64,000 nucleotides of DNA from Anaerocolumna jejuensis DSM 15929 (GTDB lineage: Bacteria; Bacillota; Clostridia; Lachnospirales; Lachnospiraceae): contig NZ_FRAC01000015.1 of the NCBI RefSeq assembly GCF_900142215.1, positions 1 through 64,000 on the forward strand, given 5' to 3'. Under the pieces are notes generated by a model. The model had not been told where the DNA came from and made no database searches. It worked only from the letters and a program-made list of their open reading frames with translations. How positions within the stretch are numbered: position 1 is the stretch's first letter; every line of letters starts with the position of its first letter. Positions 18,045-26,864 of this stretch are shown here, in pieces. The translations under genes and the position numbers were made by a program.

Positions 18045-18881
18045 TCACCATGGACTTTTTCCGAACCTCTCCCGAAAGACACTGGGAGACAAATCGGTGT
18101 ACTTTTTAAACAACCGGCTAAAGTACAGAGCATCTTCCAATCCGATAAGGCTGCTGATTTCTGTTATGGAAATGGTATCATGTATCAGCAGCTCCTTTGC
18201 ACGGTTTATTTTCACCATATTAATGTATTTTTTAGGGCACTCTCCCATTACCTTTCCAAAAAGATAGGAGAACCGCTTCACATCCATTCCTGCCAGTTCG
18301 GAAAGCTCCGTAACCGTAGGATTCCGGTCATAATGGTTGTCAATGTATTCCACCATGGAAAGAATGGTATCCTCATCGGTATTTTTCTTTTTGTCCATAC
18401 CGTGGGATAACAGCTGTTCCAAAATGGAATACAAAAGAGCCTTGCTGCGCAGCTCATTTAATGGTCCCGGACTTCTCCTGACATGATGCAGCTGTTTTAC
18501 CAGGGCCAGTAAGTCGTTAAATCCGGCAGGACTAAAATACAGCCTGCCGTGAAGGTTCTCCAGATAATCCTTTATCTCTTCCGGCCCTTTCACATAATAA
18601 TGCAGCAGGGCGAATTCCCAGACATCCTCTCCCAGCACCTTTTTATCCAGCTCCATGGAAGGCCCTGCATGGAGTACAGCTCCCGGTTCCAGTTCGTACT
18701 CTTCCCCGCAGATGGTAAATCTTGCTTTTCCCTTTATCGGTATGACCAGCCCGCAGACCCCCGGCTTGGTATGATTGTCATATACCCTTGTATGGGGTAT
18801 GACGGATATGATGAAGAAGTCATCCACCTGAAGGCAGCCGTCGGCAAAGCTGCGGATTAGTTTTTCTTTATTTATATTCAC
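18045..18881 (-). CDS. AraC-family regulator of the iron-chelate/nitrogenase-like operon
   Basis: This 278-residue protein starts at GTG 18881 with AGGTG eight bases upstream. Residues 1 to about 130 look like a cupin-type sensing domain (the GKARFTICGEEYELEPGAVLHAGP stretch). Residues about 175-275 hold the two helix-turn-helix motifs of AraC proteins (TVTELSELAGMDVKRFSYLFGK and SITEISSLIGLEDALYFSRLFKKYTDLSPSVFR). It is the first gene after a consensus promoter with an abutting Fur-like site. It probably activates the operon when its substrate is present, as siderophore-responsive AraC proteins such as YbtA or Btr do. The ligand is unknown. Confidence 0.9.
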   Translation of the reverse strand: MNINKEKLIRSFADGCLQVDDFFIISVIPHTRVYDNHTKPGVCGLVIPIKGKARFTICGEEYELEPGAVLHAGPSMELDKKVLGEDVWEFALLHYYVKGPEEIKDYLENLHGRLYFSPAGFNDLLALVKQLHHVRRSPGPLNELRSKALLYSILEQLLSHGMDKKKNTDEDTILSMVEYIDNHYDRNPTVTELSELAGMDVKRFSYLFGKVMGECPKKYINMVKINRAKELLIHDTISITEISSLIGLEDALYFSRLFKKYTDLSPSVFRERFGKSPW

Positions 18882-18912
18882 TGTAATTCACCTGAAATAT
18901 TTCTAATGCACT

Positions 18913-18955
18913 TGAGTTTCATTCTCATTATATGGACATTTTACTACAATGTCAA
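18913..18955 (-). promoter_or_regulatory. Consensus sigma-A promoter with abutting Fur-like operator
   Basis: On the minus strand TTGACA (18950-18955) and TATAAT (18927-18932) are both perfect and are spaced by exactly 17 bases. Abutting the -10 box, sharing its last base, is TGAGAAT-G-AAACTCA (18913-18927), a 7-1-7 imperfect inverted repeat resembling a Fur box; it should cover the transcription start. The start codon of the AraC gene is about 30 bases further. Such a layout suits a strong promoter held off by iron-loaded repressor. Confidence 0.75.
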
Positions 18956-19021
18956 CGTATAGATGTCACTCCTGATCCCTGCCTTGAAAAATGCATCCTG
19001 CCTCCTTATACAAGGACAAAA

Positions 19022-19054
19022 GGACTGAATCCTGTATAATACCGGATTCAGTCC
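19022..19054 (-). terminator. Rho-independent terminator after the thiolase operon
   Basis: An 11-bp perfect stem (GGACTGAATCC paired with GGATTCAGTCC) with an 11-base loop is followed on the minus strand by CCTTTTG. It lies about 65 bases after the thiolase stop and before the AraC promoter. Confidence 0.75.
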
Positions 19055-19120
19055 ACTGGATTTACTAAATGAAACTGTTCTGCGTATGGATTTCCGTTCA
19101 AAACAGTCCCTTATAAATAC

Positions 19121-20302
19121 CTATTTTCTTTCAACAATAGCCGCACATCCCATACCGCCCCCAATACAAAGCGCGGCAAGCCCCCGGCTGGCATTTCTTC
19201 GTCCCATTTCATGGAGGAGTGTAACTAATATACGGCATCCCGAAGCTCCTACCGGGTGCCCCAGGGCAATTGCTCCTCCATTCACATTTAAAGCCTCTGT
19301 GTTAAGAGAAAGTTCCTTGGCTACGGCAATTGCCTGGGCAGCAAACGCTTCATTAACTTCGGCAAGCTCTATGTCCTCTGCCCTTATGCCTGTTTTTTTC
19401 ATTGCCTTCCTAGTTGCTGCCACCGGCCCGATGCCCATAATTTCCGGTGCCACACCTGCTAAAGCACCTGCGCTCCAATAAGCCATAGGAATAACACCCA
19501 GCTCCCTGGCTTTTTCTGCACTCATTACCACAATTGCCGCTGCCCCGTCATTGATGCTGGAGGAATTAGCCGCTGTTATTACACCATTCTGCATGAAAGC
19601 AGGCTTAAGCCTTCCCAGCCTTTCCATCGTGACATCTGCCCTGGGATTTTCATCTGCCGAAAAAATATAACTTTCTTTTTTTCTATTGACTTCAACAGGC
19701 ACGATTTCCTCTGTAAATATTCCCTTTCGCTGAGCCTCTATTGCTTTTCTTTGACTTTGCAGGGAAAATTCGTCCAGCTCTTCTCTTGAAAGGTTCCATC
19801 TATCTGCAATATTTTCTCCCGTAATACCCATATGATAATCATGAAATGCATCCCATAGCGCATCCTGTACCATACTGTCTACCAGGATATCATTCCCCAT
19901 CCGGTACCCATATCTTGCTTTATTTATCAGATAAGGTGCCAGTGACATATTTTCCATGCCGCCTGCGACCACGATATCGGCATCGCCGGCCCGGATAAGG
20001 CTTGCTGCCAGGTTCACCGAATGCAGACCCGAGCCGCAGACTGCGTTCAGGGTGACCGCCGGTACCTCCACGGGTAACCCTGCCCTAATGGCAGCCTGAC
20101 GTGCGGGATTCTGTCCCAGGCCTGCCTGCAGCACGCACCCCATATATACCTGGTCCACCTCTTCTGCCGGGACCTTTGCACGGCTTAGTGCTTCTTTTAT
20201 AACAATTGCCCCAAGGGAGGCGGCAGGTATTTCACTTAAAGAACCTCCCATACGCCCGATAGCCGTACGGCAGGCCCCTGCTAAGACCACTTCTCGTTCC
20301 AT
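19121..20302 (-). CDS. Thiolase (acetyl-CoA C-acyltransferase family)
   Basis: This 393-residue protein is a complete thiolase. The nucleophile Cys89 is in LNAVCGSGLHS, His349 in GGAIALGHPVGASG, and Cys379 in CIGGGMGCA; NEAFAAQ marks the fourth family motif. It condenses or cleaves beta-ketoacyl-CoA with CoA in the cytoplasm. As last gene of the LacI-controlled operon, with a family III CoA-transferase and AtuA-type proteins, it more likely performs the thiolytic end of a degradation route than butyrate synthesis. The exact acyl chain cannot be read from sequence. Confidence 0.93.
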   Translation of the reverse strand: MEREVVLAGACRTAIGRMGGSLSEIPAASLGAIVIKEALSRAKVPAEEVDQVYMGCVLQAGLGQNPARQAAIRAGLPVEVPAVTLNAVCGSGLHSVNLAASLIRAGDADIVVAGGMENMSLAPYLINKARYGYRMGNDILVDSMVQDALWDAFHDYHMGITGENIADRWNLSREELDEFSLQSQRKAIEAQRKGIFTEEIVPVEVNRKKESYIFSADENPRADVTMERLGRLKPAFMQNGVITAANSSSINDGAAAIVVMSAEKARELGVIPMAYWSAGALAGVAPEIMGIGPVAATRKAMKKTGIRAEDIELAEVNEAFAAQAIAVAKELSLNTEALNVNGGAIALGHPVGASGCRILVTLLHEMGRRNASRGLAALCIGGGMGCAAIVERK

Positions 20303-20324
20303 ATATTTCCATTACCTTTCTGTT

Positions 20325-22016
20325 TTAAAGCCTGACACAGGGAAGCTCAATTCTGGAAGGATAAGCCCCTCCGAAATAAATCGTCTGGTTCGCCTTCTTC
20401 GTTTTTTCCTGTAATGCCCACACCCCAGGATAATTGCTGTGAACGCTGTATTGCGGGAAATCAGAGGAAGAGATATCTACACGCAGCCTGGAACCTTTTT
20501 GCACCAGCCATGCAATGTCCCACATGGAAACGGTTATTTCAACTATGCTGTCCGGCTTGTAGGTGCCGCGGGCGGCAGCACCGTTCCGGTAAGCAAGTGT
20601 TGTGATACTTCCCCTGATATTTACGGCAGTACCATCTTCAAAGATTTCCATTACCTTTGCCGTAAATGCCGTATCCTCTGCATCGGTACTGACAAACAGC
20701 TTTACTTGTATTTCACCATTTATTTCAAAGGCCTCTTCTACTGTTTCCGAAACAAAGCTGATAACATCTTCGCGGAAGCCGCAGGGGGGCTGCTCCATGC
20801 TTCCCACCGCCGTCTGGGTGGAAAAGGCAGATTCGCAGCCTCTTGACATTACAGGATTTAAAGGGTCGTATACATAGGTGACCCTTCCTTCTTTTCCCCC
20901 TGTTTTTCCCGACATGCCATATTCTTTTCCGGCTGCCGCCTTGCTGCTCAAATAAAATACCTTGCTATCCTCTGCCGGTACCGGTAAAGTTTTCCATGTC
21001 TCCCACCGGTCTGCACCAATTACGTAGGTTTCCACCCTTCCTCCAGGCAGCTCCTTGTCCTTTAATATCTGTGTAAACCAGCTAAGGGGAGCCTGTACCG
21101 AATCATCTGCAAGATTTTTAACAGATTGGTGGGTAATAGCAGGCTGATGACTATGGTTCCAAGGCCCGATCCGGAATACACTATGTGCTTTTGCCTCCTC
21201 CGATAAGTTCATATAGGTTGCAACAGCACTGCCTAAGTGATGATCATACCAGCCTTCCCACATACAAACGGGTATCTTCATTTTCGAGGGAGTTTCCTTT
21301 AGCCTGCCCCAAAGCCCGCTGTTCCAGTAATCGCTGTCACCATCGGTATTTGATATCCAGGTACGGTACCACTCCAGATCAGCCTTCCAAAGCTCCCTGT
21401 CAACCTTGATCTGGGGGCGGAAGGAATAGGACTCCAGCAAATCTGCTTCAATTGGTATTCCTGCATTACCCTGTGCCCAGGAGGTTAATATATCCTGGCG
21501 GAACATTCCGTCCTTATAGGCAGAGATATAGCGATTAGTGCCATATACTCCAAGATACATGCATTTTACCTTGTCCGGCACCGCATCTGCCATACACCAG
21601 CCGGTATAAGCCAGATAGGAATTGCCCCAATAGCCGATGCTTTCAATAAATTCCTGGGAATTCAGCCATTCTAAAGTGTCCAATCCATCCTTTCTGTCAT
21701 TCACATTGGGTTCCCAGACTCCCTCGGAGCCTCCAATGCCTCTGCACCATTGCAATATAAAAATAAATCCTCTTTTACAGAATTCTTCCGCATCCGTTTC
21801 TTGAATTACTCTGGAATCCGGATAACAGGAACGAACGAGTACAGCGGGAGCACATGCCATGTCATTGGGATACCAAATCGTTGTTTTTAAGCGGCTTCCA
21901 TCCGACACCGGCAGCATGATTTCTTCCTTTTTTGCTACGTAATGGCTTTCCTTCTGCTCCGCCTGAGAATACAATTCCTTCATATATGTAACTATTTTTT
22001 GTAATTCTTCATTCAT
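20325..22016 (-). CDS. CocE/NonD-family hydrolase
   Basis: This 563-residue alpha/beta hydrolase fits the CocE/NonD (X-Pro dipeptidyl-peptidase S15) family. The predicted nucleophile is Ser133 in GYWGNSYLAY. An acid lies in the GWYDHH stretch and a histidine in GPWNHSHQ. The C-terminal 200 residues form the jelly-roll lid typical of the family. Members hydrolyse esters or amides (cocaine esterase, glutaryl-acylases), so this enzyme may release an acyl group from the operon's substrate. It has no signal peptide. The thiolase follows after 22 bp. Confidence 0.88.
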   Translation of the reverse strand: MNEELQKIVTYMKELYSQAEQKESHYVAKKEEIMLPVSDGSRLKTTIWYPNDMACAPAVLVRSCYPDSRVIQETDAEEFCKRGFIFILQWCRGIGGSEGVWEPNVNDRKDGLDTLEWLNSQEFIESIGYWGNSYLAYTGWCMADAVPDKVKCMYLGVYGTNRYISAYKDGMFRQDILTSWAQGNAGIPIEADLLESYSFRPQIKVDRELWKADLEWYRTWISNTDGDSDYWNSGLWGRLKETPSKMKIPVCMWEGWYDHHLGSAVATYMNLSEEAKAHSVFRIGPWNHSHQPAITHQSVKNLADDSVQAPLSWFTQILKDKELPGGRVETYVIGADRWETWKTLPVPAEDSKVFYLSSKAAAGKEYGMSGKTGGKEGRVTYVYDPLNPVMSRGCESAFSTQTAVGSMEQPPCGFREDVISFVSETVEEAFEINGEIQVKLFVSTDAEDTAFTAKVMEIFEDGTAVNIRGSITTLAYRNGAAARGTYKPDSIVEITVSMWDIAWLVQKGSRLRVDISSSDFPQYSVHSNYPGVWALQEKTKKANQTIYFGGAYPSRIELPCVRL

Positions 22017-22047
22017 AGCAACCTCTTTCCCTGTGGTAATTTACCGG

Positions 22048-23247
22048 CTAAATTACTCCCATTTCTCTTAATTCTGTTATCTGTTCTTTTTCCATATTTA
22101 AATACTGAGTCAGTATATTTTCCGTATCTTCTCCCAAAGTCGGAGATGCTTTATGGATATCCACTCTGGTATCAGACATTTTGATGGGATTACCATTAAG
22201 CACAATATCCCCCATAACCGGATGCTTTGTGTGTACAATCATCTCCCGGGCATTGGCAATATGCTCATCTTTTACAATATCAGAAAGGTCATAAATAGGA
22301 CCTGCAGGGATTCCGCTGTCCAACAGCCTCTGAACCACTTCGTTGACAGTAAGTGTTTCCGTCCAGTTTTCGATATACTGTTTCATTTCTTTATTGTTCT
22401 TTACACGCAGCGGAACCGTTAAAAACCGCTTATCGATAATCAGTTCAGGTGTTTGCAGTATCTCATTGCAGAACTTTTCAAACATCTTCTGATTGCCGCA
22501 TCCTATAACAACATAGCCGTCTTTTGTATGATACATATCATAAGGGGCTATGGATTCATACATATTCCCATGTCTTTCCGGAACCTCCCCGGACACCTCA
22601 AAACGCTGAACAGCCTGTTCAAGACTTGCAACCACACAATCTACAAGACTTATATCAATTTTTTGTCCCTTACCTGTAATATTTCTGGCATTTAAAGCTG
22701 CCGTAACACCAATGGTCAAATTCAGCCCTCCAAGTAAGTCCCCGATAGCACTTCCTACACGGGTCGGCGGATTTCCCTCCTGTCCTGTCAGGCTCATAAG
22801 ACCGCCCATAGCCTGTGCTATGATGTCATAACCCGGCCTGTCTTTATATGGTCCATAGCTTCCAAACCCCGAAACAGCTCCATAGATCAGCCTTTCATTT
22901 ATTTTACAAAGCTCCTCATATCCCAGGCCTAACCGTTCCATTACCCCCGGGCGGAAGTTTTCGATTAAGATATCCGCCTTTTTTACCAAATCCTTTAATA
23001 TTTTTTTGCCTTCTTCTGTCTTTAAGTTTAATGTTATCCCGTATTTGTTTCTGTTAAGATTGGAATAATATAAACTTTCTCCGTTAACGTACGGCCCATA
23101 AGCACGTGAATCATCGCCTCTGCCCGGAATTTCTACTTTGATAACAGTTGCTCCCAAGTCTCCTAACATTGCTCCACAAAACGGTCCGGCTACAACCCGT
23201 GTCATATCAATTACTGTGATGTTTTCCAAAGCCCTATGTTCTGTCAT
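22048..23247 (-). CDS. Family III CoA-transferase (CaiB/BaiF)
   Basis: This 399-residue protein has the CaiB/BaiF signature throughout: VVAGPFCGAMLGDLGATVIKVE near residues 18-39, the NLNRNKYGITLNLK stretch at 63-76, and the catalytic Asp141 in RPGYDIIAQAMGG. Such enzymes move CoA between carboxylic acids through an aspartyl-CoA intermediate. Here it would activate the acid released or imported by upstream gene products. It follows the AtuA-type pair by 14 bp and precedes the CocE-like hydrolase by 31 bp, in one operon. Confidence 0.92.
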   Translation of the reverse strand: MTEHRALENITVIDMTRVVAGPFCGAMLGDLGATVIKVEIPGRGDDSRAYGPYVNGESLYYSNLNRNKYGITLNLKTEEGKKILKDLVKKADILIENFRPGVMERLGLGYEELCKINERLIYGAVSGFGSYGPYKDRPGYDIIAQAMGGLMSLTGQEGNPPTRVGSAIGDLLGGLNLTIGVTAALNARNITGKGQKIDISLVDCVVASLEQAVQRFEVSGEVPERHGNMYESIAPYDMYHTKDGYVVIGCGNQKMFEKFCNEILQTPELIIDKRFLTVPLRVKNNKEMKQYIENWTETLTVNEVVQRLLDSGIPAGPIYDLSDIVKDEHIANAREMIVHTKHPVMGDIVLNGNPIKMSDTRVDIHKASPTLGEDTENILTQYLNMEKEQITELREMGVI

Positions 23248-23261
23248 AATTCCCCCCTGTG

Positions 23262-23588
23262 TTACAATTCGTTTTCGTTAACCTGTAGTTTCATTCTTAA
23301 GAATGCCGAGCCCATAGATTTTCCAAGTGTATCCAACCGAAGGGAATGGGTGGCCCCGCCTCCTAAGGCATGTTTCATTACAAAATTAAAGCCCTCCAGA
23401 GAAGGTACCTCATACCGGATAATCTCTCCCTGCACCATATCTTTAAAATGTTCTTTCACTCTTTCAACCGTAACTTCCCGGCGTATTAATTCATAATACC
23501 TGCTTTCTTTTGCAAAAATACAAACGTTGCTGGTATCTCCCTTATCGCCTGACCTGCCATGAGCAATTTGATTCAGATATATTTCCAT
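23262..23588 (-). CDS. AtuA-associated C-terminal domain protein
   Basis: This 108-residue protein resembles the small domain found at the C-terminus of, or next to, AtuA/DUF1446 proteins. HGRSGDKGDTSNVCIFAK at about residues 10-27 is characteristic, and ALGGGATHSLRLDTLGK lies near 76-92. It starts at ATG 23588 behind AAGGAGGAG and is 13 bp downstream of the AtuA-like gene, so the two probably form one two-part enzyme. The reaction is not known to me. Confidence 0.85.
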   Translation of the reverse strand: MEIYLNQIAHGRSGDKGDTSNVCIFAKESRYYELIRREVTVERVKEHFKDMVQGEIIRYEVPSLEGFNFVMKHALGGGATHSLRLDTLGKSMGSAFLRMKLQVNENEL

Positions 23589-23601
23589 TGTTTTCTCCTC
23601 C

Positions 23602-24969
23602 TTACGGAATCTCCAGGATATGGGATGTCAATTTTACCGCATCTCTGGGAATCAGGGTCGGCCAGAGTCCAATCTGCTCTGTCACTTTGGGCCTGCCTCC
23701 AAAAAAACTGGCACCAGGAGGTCCGTTTAGCTGAAGCGGTGCAATTTCCGGTACTAATTTCATGGCTTCTTCCTTCGTTTTTGTACGTATGGCAAAGCGC
23801 ATTACTACTTCATTCATATTTTTAAGCAGTTCCTTGGATACCTCCGCCACATTCAGATGCAAGGCATTCAATCCGATATAATCCACCCGTATTTCCTCAG
23901 CCAGTAAGCCCTTTCGCTTCATCTTCTTCTTTAAGATTTCTGCCGCATACTGTGCTTTTTCATAAGCGTCGGGCCATGCAAAGCTCAGCATGCCGGCCAC
24001 CTGGTAACCGGCATGATATCCTATGGACAGCTTAAGCATATCGGGTCTTTTCTTTCCTTTTACGTTTCCTACCCGTACCCGGTCATCTCCCGCCTGGGTC
24101 AGTGTTGCCCTGCTGATATCCACTGTTACATCCGGTGTGATATAATTAGCCGGGTCATGGACCTCATACAAAAACTGCTCCTTACAGCTCTTCTCTGTTA
24201 TCAATCCGCCGCAATCCGGGGCTTTGGTAATAATCATATCATTCTTTGATACCTCTGCAATGGGAAATCCCAATTCATCCATCCCTGGTACATCCCGCCA
24301 GCCGTAATCAAAATTCCCACCGGCTCCCTGGCCGCCGCACTCCAGCAGATGTCCGGCCATGATTCCCCTGGCAAGATTATCCCAGTCATCCGGCGCGATT
24401 CCCAGTTCATGCATGACCGGAGCCAAAAACAGTGCGGAATCCGTTGAACGTCCGGTAATTACAATATTGGCGCCCTGCTTTAGGCATGCCAGCGTAGGCT
24501 CATGTCCAAAATAAACATTGGCATTATAAATCTTATCTTTGATTTCCTTAAAATCACCTATGTCATCGATATTCTGAAAAGGAATTCCTTCCGCTTCCAG
24601 CTTCGGGATGTCTGCCGATATTTCATCCCCTAATACATATCCTATTTTCAAGCCATGCAGCTTCTGTTCGGATGACAGCTTTCCAAGCTCTTCGACCATT
24701 CCCTTGATATTCATGCCGCCTGCATTGGTCAATACGGTAATTTTTTTATCAAATGCCTCTTTCCCGCACTCTTTCATCATAGTGATAAAATCTCCGGCAT
24801 AACCTGCTTTCGGGTTTTTCAATTTCTGTCTGGCCATTAAAGATAATGTCAGTTCCGCCAAATAGTCACATGCCATATAATTAATATTACTGCGGCGTAC
24901 CATATGGATAGCTGCATCACTGCTGTCACCCCAGAACCCCTGGCCTCCGCCTATAATGACGTTTCCCAT
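23602..24969 (-). CDS. AtuA-family (DUF1446) protein
   Basis: This 455-residue protein belongs to the AtuA family: it opens with GGGQGFWGDS and contains the family-typical CGGQGAGGNFDYGW and LNGPPGASFFGG stretches. The family is named from acyclic-terpene utilization in Pseudomonas, but its biochemistry is poorly defined. It begins at ATG 24969 behind AGGAGG, with an esterase 18 bp upstream and its small partner 13 bp downstream. With the CoA-transferase and thiolase it suggests catabolism of a CoA-linked organic acid. Confidence 0.85.
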   Translation of the reverse strand: MGNVIIGGGQGFWGDSSDAAIHMVRRSNINYMACDYLAELTLSLMARQKLKNPKAGYAGDFITMMKECGKEAFDKKITVLTNAGGMNIKGMVEELGKLSSEQKLHGLKIGYVLGDEISADIPKLEAEGIPFQNIDDIGDFKEIKDKIYNANVYFGHEPTLACLKQGANIVITGRSTDSALFLAPVMHELGIAPDDWDNLARGIMAGHLLECGGQGAGGNFDYGWRDVPGMDELGFPIAEVSKNDMIITKAPDCGGLITEKSCKEQFLYEVHDPANYITPDVTVDISRATLTQAGDDRVRVGNVKGKKRPDMLKLSIGYHAGYQVAGMLSFAWPDAYEKAQYAAEILKKKMKRKGLLAEEIRVDYIGLNALHLNVAEVSKELLKNMNEVVMRFAIRTKTKEEAMKLVPEIAPLQLNGPPGASFFGGRPKVTEQIGLWPTLIPRDAVKLTSHILEIP

Positions 24970-24986
24970 GATTATTTCCTCCTAAG

Positions 24987-25817
24987 CTAATGTACATTTC
25001 CACTGCTGATTCCCTGTGCTGCATTTTCTAACGGAAGCCAGTCCAGTACACGCTTGATATAAGTATCCCAAAAATCCCAGTCATGGCTGCCCGGACCTTC
25101 TTCATAAGTAAAGTCTATCTCTTCTTTCTGAAGAAAATCTCGGTAATCACGATTAGCCTGTAAAAGGAAATCTTCCGTTCCGCAGCACAAATAGATCCTG
25201 GGAATCTCCAGCCCCTTTTCTTTTAGGTTTCTGATCAACGCCTTGTAGTCCTTATCGCTTCCTTCCAGTTTTTCCAGATTCCCGAATACACTGGTATAGA
25301 ACTTTCTGCTTCCTGTAAAAAATGTGTCATTTTCTTTCGAAGCAAGTACCCCTTCCTGAATGAAGCCGCTTGATAAACCGGCAATATGGCTAAAGGTGTC
25401 CTGATATTTTAAACCGTTGCGGATTGCCCCATAGCCTCCCATGGAAAGCCCCGCTATAAAGGTGTCCTCTCTCTTATCTGACAAAGGAAATAAATCTCTT
25501 GTGAATTCCACCAGCTCTTTTCCGATAAATTCTCCATACTTTTCACCGCTGTTTTCACTGTCTACATAAAAATGATTCTCTCCGGCAGGCATAATAACTG
25601 CCAGATTCTGATCCTGTGCCCACCTCTGAATGCGGGTACCCCCAATCCAGTCCGTATCATCTCCCAGCAGTCCATGTAACAGGTAAAGGGTTTTAAACGG
25701 TTTTTTCTCTCTGAGCAGTTTCCCGTCAAAATTTCTCTTATCCGCAGGTATAATTGCATGCACCGTTACTGTGCGCATCAGACTGTTTGAAAAGAAATTT
25801 ACTTGCAATAAAGCCAT
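24987..25817 (-). CDS. Esterase family protein (tributyrin/EstA type)
   Basis: This 276-residue alpha/beta hydrolase matches the PF00756 putative esterase family. The nucleophile lies in AGLSMGGYGAIR, the acid in CGTEDFLLQAN and the histidine in GSHDWDFW; LYLLHGLLGD supplies the oxyanion-hole strand. There is no signal peptide. It is a paralogue of the 285-residue esterase just upstream, separated from it by a repeat-rich spacer. Likely role: removing acyl groups from imported material. Confidence 0.9.
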   Translation of the reverse strand: MALLQVNFFSNSLMRTVTVHAIIPADKRNFDGKLLREKKPFKTLYLLHGLLGDDTDWIGGTRIQRWAQDQNLAVIMPAGENHFYVDSENSGEKYGEFIGKELVEFTRDLFPLSDKREDTFIAGLSMGGYGAIRNGLKYQDTFSHIAGLSSGFIQEGVLASKENDTFFTGSRKFYTSVFGNLEKLEGSDKDYKALIRNLKEKGLEIPRIYLCCGTEDFLLQANRDYRDFLQKEEIDFTYEEGPGSHDWDFWDTYIKRVLDWLPLENAAQGISSGNVH

Positions 25818-25829
25818 ATCCTTATCCTC

Positions 25830-25991
25830 CTTATTATTTCTTCATCTATATCTTTATCTATACCTACATCTTTATCTATTTCTATATTTTATTTCCATCT
25901 ATATCTTATCTTTTCTCTAGCTATATCGTATCGCTATCTGTATCTTTATCTATATCTTTATCTATATCTTTATCATCATCTATATCTTTTA
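25830..25991. repeat. Degenerate 6/12-bp tandem array directly after an esterase stop
   Basis: About 160 bases made of TATCTATATCTT-type units on plus (AAGATATAGATA on the coding strand), perfect over 25941-25985 and decaying further away. It starts at the TAA at 25992-25994, and its unit resembles the last codons of that gene (CAGATATAATAA). It separates two esterase genes of one operon without an obvious hairpin. Confidence 0.85.
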
Positions 25992-26849
25992 TTATATCTG
26001 CCGTTTTCCAACTGATTTATAGGCGTCACTTCTGGGCAGCCAGTCTAAAAACTGTTCTACTATCATGTTCCAGAACCGCCATTCATGTCCGAAACCAGGT
26101 GTTGATACCCAGGTAACCTCCTGCCCCTGCTCTTTTAACATTTGCTGAAATTCTTTATTGGCATCATATAAAAAATCATTTTCCCCGCAGGCAATGAATA
26201 TGTGGATTCCTTTTTTTCCTTCTTTTTCAAGGCGCAGAGCCAAGGTCTTTGGGTCGTAATCCGGATTCACTGCTTCTTTTAATCCGCCTGCCAACCTGGA
26301 AGGCTCCAGAAAAATTGCTGAAGAAAACGCACCGATGGCGGCGTATTTCTCCGGATACTTAAGACCGTGTACCAAAGTGCCAAAGCCCCCCATGGACAGC
26401 CCTGCTATATAGGTATCCTCCGGCCGGTCAGATACCGGGAACATCCCGCCGATAAATTCCGGTAATTCTGTTTCAAGGAAATCATAAAACCTGTCTCCGC
26501 TTTTATGATTCACATAGGATTTATTTTCAGCTGAAATCATAACTACAGCAATATTGCGTTCTTCCGCAAACATTTCAATATTGGTATAACCGGTCCAGGT
26601 TGCATGATTATTTCCCATTCCATGTAACAGGTACAATACCGGATATTTATTTTCTTTTCTATGGCTGGGGAACGAAATACCGGCAGACATTCCTTCCATA
26701 TCTCCATTCACATCTGTTTCACTTACAGCATCTAAAACACCGGGGCCGGCTGCCATTGCTTCCGGTATTGTAACGGAAGGGATAACCACTGTTATATCCA
26801 CAGCACGGGTCAATGTATAGGAAATAAAATTACAGTTAAATTTTGCCAT
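25992..26849 (-). CDS. Esterase family protein, second paralogue
   Basis: This 285-residue PF00756-type esterase has its nucleophile in AGLSMGGFGTL, its acid in CGENDFLYDAN and its histidine in GFGHEWRFW. Compared with the other esterase it carries a 30-residue acidic insertion near residues 30-60. It starts at ATG 26849 behind AGAGGTG, 16 bp after the permease. The two paralogues may act on different ester positions of the same substrate. The stop codon is followed immediately by a tandem array. Confidence 0.9.
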   Translation of the reverse strand: MAKFNCNFISYTLTRAVDITVVIPSVTIPEAMAAGPGVLDAVSETDVNGDMEGMSAGISFPSHRKENKYPVLYLLHGMGNNHATWTGYTNIEMFAEERNIAVVMISAENKSYVNHKSGDRFYDFLETELPEFIGGMFPVSDRPEDTYIAGLSMGGFGTLVHGLKYPEKYAAIGAFSSAIFLEPSRLAGGLKEAVNPDYDPKTLALRLEKEGKKGIHIFIACGENDFLYDANKEFQQMLKEQGQEVTWVSTPGFGHEWRFWNMIVEQFLDWLPRSDAYKSVGKRQI

Positions 26850-26864
26850 ATTGCACCTCTTTCT

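Noticed and set aside
25754..26116. A plus-strand frame with tyrosine/isoleucine/serine repeats
   Set aside because: It is a reading of the TATCTATATC tandem array with antisense esterase on both sides and has no ribosome site.
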